A model generated the notes under the pieces. The model was not told where the DNA came from, made no database searches, and worked only from the letters and a program-made list of their open reading frames with translations. From contig NZ_LXRG01000233.1 of NCBI RefSeq assembly GCF_001651035.1, forward strand, positions 124,001 to 188,000: 64,000 nucleotides of DNA. The letters run 5' to 3'. This DNA comes from Halomonas sp. ALS9 (GTDB lineage Bacteria; Pseudomonadota; Gammaproteobacteria; Pseudomonadales; Halomonadaceae). Shown here piece after piece: positions 37,846 to 47,640 of the stretch; position 1 is the stretch's first letter, and the number at the start of each line of letters is the position of its first letter. The position numbers were made by a program, and so were the translations under genes.

Positions 37846-39666
37846 CTATGATCGACTCGCCAGCCACCCCCGCCAGCCGCCAAACTCGGTAATGTCTTCT
37901 GCTTCACCGCCTTCATTAAGCGCCCCTGCAGTGCAGATAAAACCACACTTCCAACTACCGTCGGCGAGCTCCACCTGGCCTAAACCGAGTGGGGTAGGAA
38001 TGCCCGCGAGAAAACTCCCCAGGGTCGCAATCGGCAGTCGCCATACTTCTACGTCAATGGCTTGGCCGTTGTCGTCGCGAAGCATTGCCGGGCGTTTAGG
38101 CGGCCCGCCTGCCAAGGCAAACAGTTTGTAGCGCGGTGCGCTTTGGGTGGTGCTCACCAATACGCCGCCGCGTTCAGTCAACTGGTGATTAAGCGGCAAG
38201 CCTTGCAGGTGCGCACCGCATACCACCAGCTCCATGCTGCCATCTTGGGTAGCAACGGGGAGTTCGACCAGCGGTGGGTGTTTTACGCCTGTGGCCCCTA
38301 ACGGCAGCATCAAGCGCGCTTCAAGGGCACGGGCCAGGGAGAGTAGCGTTAAGTCAGCAAACACCGGCCCAAACAGCGTGACGCCCACCGGCAAATCGCG
38401 CTCGCTAAAGCCCACCGGCACCGCCAGAGCACTGTAGTCGAGCAAGTTCATAAAGTTGGTCCAAGTGCCCAAGCGGGAGTTAACGCCGATGGGATCCGCC
38501 GCTACCTCGGCCTTGCTTGGATGCGTGACGGTGGTGGGCGAGAGCATCACATTCACCTGACTGATGATTGCGTCGGCCTGGCGCTTGTACTCGGCGAGCT
38601 TATAGCGCGCATCGAAGGCGTCGACCGCCAGTGGCGTGGCGCCACCTTGGGTGATCTGGAAAGTGACCGGGTGTACTGCCTCGGGAGTACTCGCCATCAG
38701 GTCGCGAATCACATGGTAACGCTCGGCCACCCATGGCCCTTCGTAGAGCAAACGCGCTGCGGCCAGTAGCGGTGAATAGTCAAGCTCAACCTTTTTGCCG
38801 CCAAGGGCTTCCAGCTCGGCAATGGCCAGGTGCATGCCTTGGGTATAGGCCGCATCGGTTTGCCACTGGGATTCAAGCGGTACACCGAAGCGAAACGCCG
38901 TAGGCGCCTTACCGTAGCGCTTGCCGTGTACGGCAAAGTCATGCTGGCGTGACCAGGCGCACTGGTTATCATAGGCCGCGGTAATATCCAGCACCTTGGC
39001 ACCATCGTCAGCGGTCAGTGCAAACAGGCTGATGGTATCCAGCGTGGCGCAGGCGGGCACCACGCCGCGGGTGCTAAGCAGCCCTAAGCTCGGCTTAACC
39101 CCGTAAAGGTTATGAAAGCAGGCGGGGACACGGCCAGAGCCCGCGGTATCGGTACCCAGCGCAAAGCTGACCATACCCGCTGCCGTCACTACTGCCGAGC
39201 CACTGCTGGAGCCACCGGGCACCAGCATCGGGTCGAAGGCATTGGCAGGAGTGCCGTAAACTTCCAGTGCTCGTTCGCCCACCAAGCCCGTCGCGAACTG
39301 ATCCAGGTTGGTTTTTCCCATGGGAATGGCGCCCGCATCGATCAATTGCTGCACCACAAAGGCATTTTCGGTGGGTGTATAGGCATACGCCGGGCTACCC
39401 GCCGTGGTGGGGATGCCAGCGAGATCGATATTGTCCTTCATCGCAAACGGAATGCCGTAAAGCGGCAAGGTTTGCGGCGATTCGCCTTCCAGGCGCTTGA
39501 GGTGAGGTTCCAGCTGCTCACGGGTCAAGCGAGTAATCCAGGCGGGCTCTTTACCGTGGGCGTCCGCTTGGGCGAGCAGCTCGTCGATCAACGAAGCAGG
39601 GGTGAGCTCACCCTGCTGGTAGGCGGTGTGAAGGCTTGTGATGTCGAGGGCTAGGCGATGTGGCAT
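37846..39666 (-). CDS. atzF: Allophanate hydrolase
   Basis: 606 residues from ATG 39666 (GGAG eight bases upstream). Splits allophanate into two ammonia and two CO2, the last step of urea/guanidine carboxylation. Amidase-signature triad: K77 (FAMKDNI), S153 (PGGSSSGSA) and S177 (DTAGSGR), spacing identical to the characterised Pseudomonas enzyme. The C-terminal about 150 residues (GGPPKRPAMLR, VEVWRLPIATLGSFL) match the extra domain of true allophanate hydrolases. It is separate from the carboxylase here, unlike yeast urea amidolyase. Last gene of the operon. Confidence 0.95.
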   Translation of the reverse strand: MPHRLALDITSLHTAYQQGELTPASLIDELLAQADAHGKEPAWITRLTREQLEPHLKRLEGESPQTLPLYGIPFAMKDNIDLAGIPTTAGSPAYAYTPTENAFVVQQLIDAGAIPMGKTNLDQFATGLVGERALEVYGTPANAFDPMLVPGGSSSGSAVVTAAGMVSFALGTDTAGSGRVPACFHNLYGVKPSLGLLSTRGVVPACATLDTISLFALTADDGAKVLDITAAYDNQCAWSRQHDFAVHGKRYGKAPTAFRFGVPLESQWQTDAAYTQGMHLAIAELEALGGKKVELDYSPLLAAARLLYEGPWVAERYHVIRDLMASTPEAVHPVTFQITQGGATPLAVDAFDARYKLAEYKRQADAIISQVNVMLSPTTVTHPSKAEVAADPIGVNSRLGTWTNFMNLLDYSALAVPVGFSERDLPVGVTLFGPVFADLTLLSLARALEARLMLPLGATGVKHPPLVELPVATQDGSMELVVCGAHLQGLPLNHQLTERGGVLVSTTQSAPRYKLFALAGGPPKRPAMLRDDNGQAIDVEVWRLPIATLGSFLAGIPTPLGLGQVELADGSWKCGFICTAGALNEGGEAEDITEFGGWRGWLASRS

Positions 39667-39739
39667 AAGTAAACTCCTGTATTCATTAACTGTGACGGAA
39701 GGTGATAAAAGCAATGTTCACTGGTCAGCATTGCGCCTC

Positions 39740-42700
39740 CTATTCACTGCTAAGCACAACGAGTGGCTGACCAGCGGCAATGGACGCGCCTTCAGCAATC
39801 GGTAGCCGCACAACGTGACCTGCGCAGTGGGCGGTGATCTCAACTTCCATTTTCATCGACTCCACCAGCGCCACCGGCTGGCCAGCGGTTACCTGCTCGC
39901 CTTCTTTCACCAGTAACTTCCACAGACTGCCGGTGACGGGGCTTTCGATGCCGAGTTCATCGTCATTTAGCGCTGCGACCTCGACGCTTTCCGGGGCTTG
40001 ATCCTCAAAGGTGAACTGGCCATTGGCCCGCCAAGCGGCCATTTCTGCCTGGAAGGCGGCTTCGCGTTTTGATCGAAAGGCCTCAATTGCCTCGGCGTTC
40101 TTATCGATCTCGGCCTGATAGTCCGCCAAGCGGAAGCGGGCGGTTTCAATGGCTAAGTCATAGCGGCCGTGGGGGAAGTCGCGGCGAATTTGCTCCAACT
40201 CATCGTGGCTGACGTCATGAAAGCGCAACTGGTCAAAAAAGCGCAGCAGCCAGGGGTTCTCGAAGTGCGCCGTGGTGCGGTAGCGGTTCCACATTTGCAG
40301 TGTACGGCCAACAAACTGGTAGCCGCCGGGGCCCTCCATGCCGTAAACGCACAGGTAAGCACCGCCAATGCCCACGGAGTTTTCCGCTGTCCAGGTGCGC
40401 GCGGGATTGTACTTGGTGGTGACCAAGCGCTGGCGGGGATCAAGTGGGGTCGCCACCGGCGCACCCAGATAGACATCCCCCAGGCCCATCACCAGATAGC
40501 TGGCATCGAAGACGATATCGCGCACTTGCTGTTCGCTTTCCAGGGCGTTGATACGGCGAATAAAATCCAGGTTGCTGGGGCACCAGGGCGCATCCGGGCG
40601 CACGCTGCGCTGGTATTTATCGATGGCTTCCTGGCAGGCTGGGTCGTCCCAGGAGAGCGGTAGATGCACTACCCGTGACTCGACCTCCAATGACTCCACA
40701 TCGACCAACGCCTGCTCGGCGTTTTGCAGATGGGCGAGCAGCTCATCCAGGGGTAGTTCCAATGGCTCGTAGTGAATCTGCAGCGAGCGAATCCCAGGGG
40801 TTAATTCCCGCAGGCCGGGTAGCGAGTGTTGCTGTAACCACAGCATCCAGGCGTGAACCCGAAAGCGCAGCGCAATATCTAGCTCCATGGCCCCGAACTC
40901 GATGAGCAGAAAATCATCCCCGGCGCGGCGGTAAACAATGCGCTCACCGGCCTGCTCGGTGGGCACATCGCGGACGATGGGAGTGTCGCGCTCGGGCTGA
41001 ATCTCTTCGACGGGCACTACGGTGAGAGACGCCAGTTGTTTTAGCTGGCGCTCTTCAACGGCGCGGGCGGTGGCAAGGCTGACTGGCACAAAGCGCACTT
41101 TATCGCCCGCGGCGAGCTGCCCCAGCTTCCAGCGCTCGGCGCGCACCACGGTGGCGGGGCAGACAAAGCCGCCCAGTGATGGCCCGTCGGGGCCGAGGAT
41201 GACCGGCATATCGCCGGTAAAGTCGATAGTGCCGAAGGCGTAGGCGTTATCGTGGATATTGGAGGGGTGCAGGCCCGCCTCGCCGCCGTCGGCGCGGGCC
41301 CACTCGGGCCGTGGGCCAATCAGCCTGACGCCAGTGCGGCTGGAGTTGTAGTGGACTTCCCACTCGTGGTCGAAGAAGCGCTCGATATCGTCACCGGTAA
41401 AAAAGTCCGGCGCACCGTGGGGGCCATAAAGTACGGCCACCTGCCAGGTTTTACCACCGTCTTGATTGCCAAAAGTGGGGATCAGCGCCTGATCAAGTTG
41501 TGTCGCTGGTACAGCCGCAAGCACGGGTAAATCGAGCATATCACCGCTGCGCAGCGCACGTCCGCCGTGACCACCAAACTGGCCCAGGGTAAAGGTACTG
41601 CGGGAGCCTAGATAGCGCGGGCACTGGATACCGCCACGAACCAATAAATAGGCGCGCGCGCCTACGGCGGCCTTTCCTAGGGTCAGCGTGGCGCCAGCGG
41701 GAATATCAATCACCTGCCAGAAGCTGACCGCTTTTCCATCGAGCGTTGCAGGCAGATCGGCACCCGCCAGCACAATTTGCGTCGCGCGGTGAAAGCACAG
41801 CGTCGGGCCAGTGAGGGTGATCTCAAGCCCGGCGGCGTCGGCGGGATTGTCGAGCAGACGATTACCCAGCCGAAACGACCAGTCATCAAACGGCCCCGAG
41901 GGCGGTACGCCCACATCCCAATGGCCCTGGCGGCCGGGGAAATCCTGAATGGTGGTCATCGTGCCAGGCGCGAGCACCTCGATAACGGGCGGTGCCCACT
42001 CCAGCGTGGTTAGCCAGTGCGTGTCTAGATCCGCCTGCAGAAAACGCTCGGCGCGCAGCACATGGGCGAGCCAGGTGCGGTTGGTGGTAATGCCATAAAC
42101 GCTGGCGTGATCCAGAGTGTCCGCCAACTGTTCAATAGCATTGTCACGACTGTCGGCGTGAACAATCACTTTGGCCAGCATGGGGTCAAACAACGCAGAG
42201 ATCTCAAGCCCGGCCTCGATGGCGTGGTCGATGCGCAGGCCGTCAGCCTGTGGGAAATCGACTTCGGTGAGTAAGCCTGCGCTGGGGCGAAAGTCGTGAG
42301 CGGGGTCTTCGGCGTAGAGGCGGGCTTGCACCGCGTGGCCGCTGGGGGCAAGGTCTTTGGTCCGTGACTCAAGGGATGGCAGTTCGCCTGCTCCCAGTTT
42401 GACCATCCATTCGACAATATCGACGCCGTAGACCATCTCGGTGACGCCGTGCTCAACCTGTAGCCGGGTATTCACTTCAAGAAAATAAAATGCCTCGCGC
42501 TGGGTATCGTAAATAAACTCAACGGTACCGGCGCTGCGGTAGTTAACTGCTTTGCCTAGCTGAACGGCGGTTTCGTGGAGTGCCTGGCGGACATGTTCCG
42601 GCAGGTTGGGAGCAGGGCACTCTTCAAGCACTTTTTGGTGGCGGCGTTGGGTGGAGCAGTCCCGCTCACCGAGCGCGACCACCTTGCCCTGGCCATCACC

Positions 42701-43354
42701 AAACAGTTGCACCTCGATATGGCGGGCGCGGGCAATATAGGCTTCCAGAAACACCCCGTCGTCGCCGAAGTTGCGCTGGCCCAGACCTTTGACCGAGTCA
42801 AAGGCACGCTCAAGTTCGGCGGTATTTTGGCATACCTGCATGCCGATCCCACCGCCACCGGCGGTAGATTTAAGCATCACCGGGTAGCCGATCTGCTCGG
42901 CGCTTTTGAGTGCTTCATCAATGCTGTCAAGCAGCTTGGAGCCGGGTACCAGCGGAACACCGGCTTTTTCGGCCAGCGCACGGGCTTGGTGTTTGAGGCC
43001 AAACTGTTCAATCTGCTCGGCGGTGGGGCCTAAAAAGATCAGTCCTGCTGTGTCGCAGGCGGTGATAAAGCGGGTGTTCTCTGACAGAAAACCGTAGCCG
43101 GGGTGCACTGCCTGGGCGCCGCTCTGCTTAGCAATGGCGATCAGCTTGTCGATATCCAGATAGGTGTCGCTGGCGCCGCCCTCGCCGAGAGAGTAAGCCT
43201 CATCGGCCTGGTGGACATAAGGGGCGTCGCGATCCGCATCGGCGTAAACCACCACGCTGCCTACGCCGAGGGCTTTCAGCGTGCGTAAAATGCGCGCGGC
43301 AATGGCACCGCGATTGGCAATCAGGACTTTGTTAAATGTTTTCTTGATGGACAT
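39740..43354 (-). CDS. Urea carboxylase-family enzyme, probably guanidine carboxylase
   Basis: 1204 residues from ATG 43354 (MSIKKTFNKVLIANRG). Biotin- and ATP-dependent enzyme that carboxylates urea to allophanate or guanidine to carboxyguanidine. Domains: biotin carboxylase (1-450; GGGGIGMQV, EVNTRLQVEHGVTE), carboxyltransferase of KipA/KipI type (about 480-1080; GPSGPFDDWSF, GIGGAYLCVYGMEGPGGYQ) and a C-terminal biotin domain with the lysine K1168 in VESMKME. A longer frame starting at 43429 would translate through a guanidine-II riboswitch, so it is rejected. The two riboswitches and the deiminase pair argue for guanidine; the substrate-pocket residue was not checked. Confidence 0.93.
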   Translation of the reverse strand: MSIKKTFNKVLIANRGAIAARILRTLKALGVGSVVVYADADRDAPYVHQADEAYSLGEGGASDTYLDIDKLIAIAKQSGAQAVHPGYGFLSENTRFITACDTAGLIFLGPTAEQIEQFGLKHQARALAEKAGVPLVPGSKLLDSIDEALKSAEQIGYPVMLKSTAGGGGIGMQVCQNTAELERAFDSVKGLGQRNFGDDGVFLEAYIARARHIEVQLFGDGQGKVVALGERDCSTQRRHQKVLEECPAPNLPEHVRQALHETAVQLGKAVNYRSAGTVEFIYDTQREAFYFLEVNTRLQVEHGVTEMVYGVDIVEWMVKLGAGELPSLESRTKDLAPSGHAVQARLYAEDPAHDFRPSAGLLTEVDFPQADGLRIDHAIEAGLEISALFDPMLAKVIVHADSRDNAIEQLADTLDHASVYGITTNRTWLAHVLRAERFLQADLDTHWLTTLEWAPPVIEVLAPGTMTTIQDFPGRQGHWDVGVPPSGPFDDWSFRLGNRLLDNPADAAGLEITLTGPTLCFHRATQIVLAGADLPATLDGKAVSFWQVIDIPAGATLTLGKAAVGARAYLLVRGGIQCPRYLGSRSTFTLGQFGGHGGRALRSGDMLDLPVLAAVPATQLDQALIPTFGNQDGGKTWQVAVLYGPHGAPDFFTGDDIERFFDHEWEVHYNSSRTGVRLIGPRPEWARADGGEAGLHPSNIHDNAYAFGTIDFTGDMPVILGPDGPSLGGFVCPATVVRAERWKLGQLAAGDKVRFVPVSLATARAVEERQLKQLASLTVVPVEEIQPERDTPIVRDVPTEQAGERIVYRRAGDDFLLIEFGAMELDIALRFRVHAWMLWLQQHSLPGLRELTPGIRSLQIHYEPLELPLDELLAHLQNAEQALVDVESLEVESRVVHLPLSWDDPACQEAIDKYQRSVRPDAPWCPSNLDFIRRINALESEQQVRDIVFDASYLVMGLGDVYLGAPVATPLDPRQRLVTTKYNPARTWTAENSVGIGGAYLCVYGMEGPGGYQFVGRTLQMWNRYRTTAHFENPWLLRFFDQLRFHDVSHDELEQIRRDFPHGRYDLAIETARFRLADYQAEIDKNAEAIEAFRSKREAAFQAEMAAWRANGQFTFEDQAPESVEVAALNDDELGIESPVTGSLWKLLVKEGEQVTAGQPVALVESMKMEVEITAHCAGHVVRLPIAEGASIAAGQPLVVLSSE

Positions 43355-43374
43355 GGCACTGCCTGCAAACAAAG

Positions 43375-43419
43375 GCGGGTCGTCCCGCAGGTTGCTTGGC
43401 CTTCTAGGGTCGTCCCTAG
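43375..43419 (-). promoter_or_regulatory. Guanidine-II riboswitch (mini-ykkC)
   Basis: On the minus strand two hairpins share the loop ACGA: CTAGGG-ACGA-CCCTAG (43419-43404) and GCGGG-ACGA-CCCGC (43388-43375), joined by 15 bases. This is exactly the mini-ykkC layout of paired stems with ACGR loops, the known guanidine-II aptamer. It lies 20 bases before the carboxylase ATG, with a GCAGG site in between, so control of carboxylase translation is likely. Position: between the second DUF1989 gene and the carboxylase, inside an operon that already has a guanidine-I leader. Confidence 0.92.
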
Positions 43420-43429
43420 GGCGAATCAC

Positions 43430-44068
43430 TTATTCCCAAACCAACAGTTCAATGGGTGTTGGGTTGTAGCCGTTGCAGGGGTTGTTGAGTTGGGGGCAGT
43501 TGGAGACCAGCACGATCACATCCATCTCGGCGACCATTTCCACGTACTTGCCCGGCGCGGAGATGCCGTCCTCAAAGGTCAGCCCGCCGTCGGCGGTGAC
43601 CGGCACGTTCATAAAGAAGTTGATGTTGTGGGTGATATCGCGCTTGGTCAGGCCGAACTCCGGATAGTTGGCAATCGCCTGCATCCAGTTATCCCGGCAG
43701 GAGTGCATATGGCGCTTTTCCAGGTCGTAGCGCACGGTGTTGCTTTCGCTGGCGCAGGCACCGCCCAGGGTATCGTGTCGGCCGCAGGTATCGGCGCTGA
43801 TCGTCAGCATGGCGCGACCTTCGCTGGACATCAGCGTAGTGCCAGCGGTGAGGTAGACCGCCCCCTGCTCGCGTACCGTATCCATAGCGCTGTAGCGCTC
43901 GGCGGTATTGTCGGCGTTGAAGAACAGCGTGTCGGCGGCCTGGTTGCCCTCTAAATCGAGAATGCGCAGGGTCTGGCCACGCTTAACGGTGCCAATGTAG
44001 TGATCGCCCGCGTTCACCGTGGTGCGGCTCAAGGCATTTTCGGGGCGTAAAGTGCTTTCAATAATCAT
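43430..44068 (-). CDS. DUF1989 protein, carboxyguanidine deiminase/UAAP subunit
   Basis: 212 residues of the urea-carboxylase-associated (DUF1989) family. Conserved elements: [31 protein letters not shown] and the C-terminal [17 protein letters not shown]. Partners of this family act as the two subunits of carboxyguanidine deiminase, converting carboxyguanidine to allophanate and ammonia. It starts 12 bases after the sister gene. I do not assign A or B (or UAAP1/2) numbering, because family lengths overlap. Note the stop lies only 11 bases before the guanidine-II aptamer. Confidence 0.88.
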   Translation of the reverse strand: MIIESTLRPENALSRTTVNAGDHYIGTVKRGQTLRILDLEGNQAADTLFFNADNTAERYSAMDTVREQGAVYLTAGTTLMSSEGRAMLTISADTCGRHDTLGGACASESNTVRYDLEKRHMHSCRDNWMQAIANYPEFGLTKRDITHNINFFMNVPVTADGGLTFEDGISAPGKYVEMVAEMDVIVLVSNCPQLNNPCNGYNPTPIELLVWE

Positions 44069-44080
44069 ACGGCGTCTTCC

Positions 44081-44818
44081 TTATAAGCCGAGGTGATAGA
44101 GGCGATTGTTGGCAAAGCCGCGCGCGTTTTCCGGCCGTGAGCGATAGCAGGGGTCGTCTTCTGTGGGCGGCTCGGCGGTGCCGAGGGCGATATCCAAACC
44201 GCGGCGGGGGTAGTCAGCGCTGGGGTCGAGGGGGTGCGGGCAGGTGTGCAGCAGCACCAGCGTGTCCATTTCAAAGCGCAGCGTCACGCTTTTGCCGGGT
44301 TGGCAGTGGCCGGGCATATAGCGTAGCTTGCCCTCGTCGTCGCTCTCGACGCGGGAGAAGAGATTGAGATTGGCGGCCATATCCCGACGGCCCAGGCCAT
44401 ACTTGGCGAGCTCGACCAAAAAGGCGTCGAAACCGGTGAGGGTCCAGTCGTTGTGGGCCTGCTGATAGCTGATTGGCTGCCAGCCTTTTTTCAGCAGATG
44501 ATGGGGCATCAGGTTGCCGCTCACGCTGTCGTGCCAGCCTAGGTCGTCATGGGTGATAGAGGCGAAAATGCGCCCCATATCTGAGTAAAGGCAGTGGCCC
44601 TGGGTGAGCTTAAAAGTGTGCTGGCACTTCAAGGTGTCGGGCAGGTTTAAGCGTTCCAGCAGGTTTTCTGGGTTGTAGCACAAAAGCCCTACGTTGCTGT
44701 CGGCTTCCTGCGCGGTCAGGGTCAGAGTGGTGCCACGGCGCAGGCGCAGCGACCAGTGGTGCCCGCCGGGTAAATGGGTGGTGTAAGCGGGCTGGCTATT
44801 GATAACAGCGTCTGTCAT
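44081..44818 (-). CDS. DUF1989 protein, second carboxyguanidine deiminase/UAAP subunit
   Basis: 245 residues, homologous to the 212-residue neighbour but with a longer N-terminus (HLPGGHHWSLRLRRGTTLTL). Shared family positions include GWHDSVSGN and LLHTCPHPLDPSADYP near the C-terminus, the Cys/His likely binding a metal. It overlaps the upstream ATPase stop by four bases (ATGA). Two paralogous subunits in tandem before a urea-carboxylase-type gene is the standard guanidine-degradation layout. Confidence 0.88.
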   Translation of the reverse strand: MTDAVINSQPAYTTHLPGGHHWSLRLRRGTTLTLTAQEADSNVGLLCYNPENLLERLNLPDTLKCQHTFKLTQGHCLYSDMGRIFASITHDDLGWHDSVSGNLMPHHLLKKGWQPISYQQAHNDWTLTGFDAFLVELAKYGLGRRDMAANLNLFSRVESDDEGKLRYMPGHCQPGKSVTLRFEMDTLVLLHTCPHPLDPSADYPRRGLDIALGTAEPPTEDDPCYRSRPENARGFANNRLYHLGL

Positions 44819-45609
44819 AGCAGCGTCTCCTGGGAGTGGGTATTCAGACCGCCTTGTTGAAGCGCCTCTTGTAAATCTGTTGAGGGACGGTCTCTGGAAA
44901 TGGGCAGGTCGTAGGTGATCGTGGCCCCAAAGGCTTCAGGTGCCTGTGGGTCGTGGCGGGTTTTATCGAAGACCCACAGCCGAGTACCTAGCTCGAAGGC
45001 CTCTTTTAAGTCGTGGGTGATCATGAAAATTGTCAGCTGCTGCTCTTGCCATAGGCGATTGATCAGCACGTGCATATCCTGGCGGATGCCCGGGTCAAGC
45101 GCGCCGAAAGGCTCATCGAGCAGCAAAATACGCGGCCGCATCATCAGCGCCTGGGCAATGGCCAGGCGCTGCTGCATACCACCGGAAAGCTCGTGGGGGT
45201 ATTTGTTAAGCGCGTGATCTAAACCGACTTCGTCGATGCGCGCGCGGGCTTTTTCCACAGCGCGACGCTTGGTAGCGCCGAAGCTTTTGCCCAGCAGCTT
45301 GGAACTGTGCAGCTCATCGGCAATCATCACGTTGCCGAGCACGGTTAAGTGGGGAAACACGGAGTACTTCTGGAACACCACGCCGCGATCCGGCCCCGGT
45401 TCATTGGGAATGGGCTGATCATCCAGGGTTAAGCTGCCGCGCGAGATGGCTTCGGTGCCTAACAGCATTTTTAGAAAGGTGGTTTTACCGCAGCCTGAAG
45501 CACCCACTAAGGTGACAAACTCGCCAGGCTCAACGCTGAAATTAAGATTTTCGAGCACCACATGGTTGCCGTAGTGCTTTTCTAACCGTTTGGCCGCCAG
45601 CAGGCTCAT
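44815..45609 (-). CDS. ABC transporter ATPase of the guanidine operon
   Basis: 264 residues. NitT/TauT-type ATPase: Walker A GASGCGKT (about residue 36-43), signature LSGGMQQRL, Walker B ILLLDEPFGALDP, switch MITHDLKEAFELG. Overlaps the permease gene by four bases. The C-terminal extension of about 30 residues is typical of urea-carboxylase-region transporters. Substrate, guanidine or urea, is inferred from the operon. Confidence 0.9.
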   Translation of the reverse strand: MSLLAAKRLEKHYGNHVVLENLNFSVEPGEFVTLVGASGCGKTTFLKMLLGTEAISRGSLTLDDQPIPNEPGPDRGVVFQKYSVFPHLTVLGNVMIADELHSSKLLGKSFGATKRRAVEKARARIDEVGLDHALNKYPHELSGGMQQRLAIAQALMMRPRILLLDEPFGALDPGIRQDMHVLINRLWQEQQLTIFMITHDLKEAFELGTRLWVFDKTRHDPQAPEAFGATITYDLPISRDRPSTDLQEALQQGGLNTHSQETLL

Positions 45610-46433
45610 GACTTATCTCCTTCGCCTGAGTGGTACCAAGGGAATGCCAGCCGCGATACCCAGGCCAGCAGCTGGTCAAGCAGGAACGCCAGCAGGGTGA
45701 TCCAGGCGACATAGGGCAGAATTATGTCCATGGAAAGATACCGACGGACGAGAAAGATGCGGTAGCCAAGCCCTTCCTGAGCGGCAATGGCTTCTGCAGC
45801 GATCAAAAACAGCCACGCTGTGCCTAGCGCCAACCGGGTGGCGTTCAGTAACCGAGGCGTAAGCTGGGGCAGCAGGACCCTTAGCAGCACCTGCCAAGAG
45901 CTGGCGCCTAGCGTTTGCGCTTTGATCAACTGCTCGTCGGGAAGCCGTAGGGCGTGGCCTTGTAAATCCCGAATAAGAAACGGGGTGACCCCAATGACAA
46001 TTAGCGCGATCTTGGCAGCCTCGCCAGTGCCAAAAGCGATAAACAGAATGGGCAGTATCGCCATGGGAGGAATCAGTGAGGCGACGGTGACCAGCGGTGA
46101 GAACTTGGCGCGAATGATGGGGATGCCGCCGTTGACGATGCCCACGACTAAGCCAATCAGGGCACTAATGCCCACGCCGATGACGATGCGCTCTAGACTT
46201 GCGAAGGTGTCTGTCCATAGCACAATCTCCCCCGTACGAACATTTTCGGCGATGGCCAAATGATAAAAGGTGCTGGCCATATTAGAGGGTGTCGGCAACA
46301 GACGGTCGTTAGGGTTTTCTGCCAATCTTGCATTGGAGAGGCTCATATAAAGCATCGCCAGCAGCAAAAAAGGCAGTAGCCCTAATAGCCAACGGCTTCC
46401 CCGGGAAGGCGTTAGGTTTATTAATCGCTTCAT
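45606..46433 (-). CDS. ABC transporter permease of the guanidine operon
   Basis: 275 residues from ATG 46433 (a GTG at 46445 is the alternative). Six membrane helices of the NitT/TauT permease type, with the coupling loop KAQTLGASSWQVLLRVLLPQL and the end LLDQLLAWVSRLAFPW. Forms the channel for the binding protein encoded just upstream. Confidence 0.9.
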   Translation of the reverse strand: MKRLINLTPSRGSRWLLGLLPFLLLAMLYMSLSNARLAENPNDRLLPTPSNMASTFYHLAIAENVRTGEIVLWTDTFASLERIVIGVGISALIGLVVGIVNGGIPIIRAKFSPLVTVASLIPPMAILPILFIAFGTGEAAKIALIVIGVTPFLIRDLQGHALRLPDEQLIKAQTLGASSWQVLLRVLLPQLTPRLLNATRLALGTAWLFLIAAEAIAAQEGLGYRIFLVRRYLSMDIILPYVAWITLLAFLLDQLLAWVSRLAFPWYHSGEGDKS

Positions 46434-46508
46434 GGCGGTGTCCACGGAAGATGAGAGCAGGGGGAGCGGCAGACGCCACTCCCATCGCGCTAAAGTAGTT
46501 GCAAGCCG

Positions 46509-47585
46509 TTACTGGGCGTCGAGATAAGCTTGGGTAAAGCTTGGATTGAAGCGCAGTAGTACGTTGTTCTCATCGCCAAACACGCCGCTGGGGGTCTCGA
46601 TGCCGACAACGCCCGCATTAGGCGCCATGTCGCCGAGCAGACCGTGCTCAAAGCTGAACTCGGCGACCCGCTCCATGGTGTCGAGCAGCTCGGGGCTCTC
46701 CATCAACTCAATAGCTTCAGCGGGATCGGTATATAGATAGGTGGCCGCCAACTGATTCCGATAGCCCTCCAAATCTGTACCTGCCGCATCGGCCATCATC
46801 GTTAGTGCGCGCTCGTCGTTATTGGCCATCAGCTCCATGACCTCGTACCAAGCACCGACCAGGGCGTGACCTAGGTCGGGGTTTTCGGCAAGGGTTTGAG
46901 TGTTGACGACCATCAGATCAAGAATTTCGCCGGGAATTTCGGCAGAGGTGTACACAACATTGGCGTTGGGCATCTCAGTGATGGCACTGAGTTGAGGATT
47001 CCAGGTAGTAACGGCTTCGGTTGATTCGCTGGTGAAGAGTCCGACAATATCCGCGTCGGCGGTATTGATGGTTTCAATATCGCGCTCAGTCAAACCGACG
47101 CTCTCCAACGCCCGAGCGAGCAGGTAGTGCGATACGCTGAACTGAACCAGATTGACGTTGCTGCCCTCAATATCGGCAAGTTCGTCGCTGTTTTTCATGA
47201 CAATGCCGTCATTGCCGTTGGAGTAATCGCCAACAATTAAAGCGGTAGAATCAACGCCACTGGCGGCGGGTATGGTTAGCGTATCCATATTGGTCATGGC
47301 GCAGCCGTCAACGTTGCCCGAGGTAAACTGGTTAATTGACTCGACGTAGTCGTTGACCTGTACCACATCGATGCTGATGCCGTACTCGTCGGCCCATTTG
47401 TCGACTACGCCTTCAATATCGGCGTAGGCCCAAGGCATCCAGCCCGCATAAATCGACCAGCAGACGCTAAATTCATCGCGTTCTTGGGCTTGGGCGGGAG
47501 TGATGGCAATAGTTGAAGCCAGCAGTGCAGTAGATAAGGGGGCGAGGGAAAACAGTTTCAGAGAGTTACGATTGCAACGGGTCAT
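46509..47585 (-). CDS. ABC transporter substrate-binding protein of the guanidine operon
   Basis: 358 residues. Sec signal peptide about residues 1-33 (LKLFSLAPLSTALLASTIA, cleavage after AQA). The mature part begins EFSVCWSIYAGWMPWAYADIEG, shared by binding proteins of urea-carboxylase operons in the NitT/TauT class. Strong GGAGG five bases before ATG 47585. First gene of the operon, directly after the guanidine-I leader. Confidence 0.9.
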   Translation of the reverse strand: MTRCNRNSLKLFSLAPLSTALLASTIAITPAQAQERDEFSVCWSIYAGWMPWAYADIEGVVDKWADEYGISIDVVQVNDYVESINQFTSGNVDGCAMTNMDTLTIPAASGVDSTALIVGDYSNGNDGIVMKNSDELADIEGSNVNLVQFSVSHYLLARALESVGLTERDIETINTADADIVGLFTSESTEAVTTWNPQLSAITEMPNANVVYTSAEIPGEILDLMVVNTQTLAENPDLGHALVGAWYEVMELMANNDERALTMMADAAGTDLEGYRNQLAATYLYTDPAEAIELMESPELLDTMERVAEFSFEHGLLGDMAPNAGVVGIETPSGVFGDENNVLLRFNPSFTQAYLDAQ

Positions 47586-47640
47586 GGCAGCCTCCAGCGG
47601 CTAAGAGAAAACTCGGGGGCATCGGCGCATCACTGCACCT

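Noticed and set aside
43375-43419. Twin hairpins as intrinsic terminators
   Set aside because: No T-run on either strand; identical ACGA loops and position fit the guanidine-II aptamer instead.
43355-43429. 25-residue N-terminal extension of the carboxylase
   Set aside because: It would translate through the guanidine-II hairpins; the conserved biotin carboxylase start follows ATG 43354.
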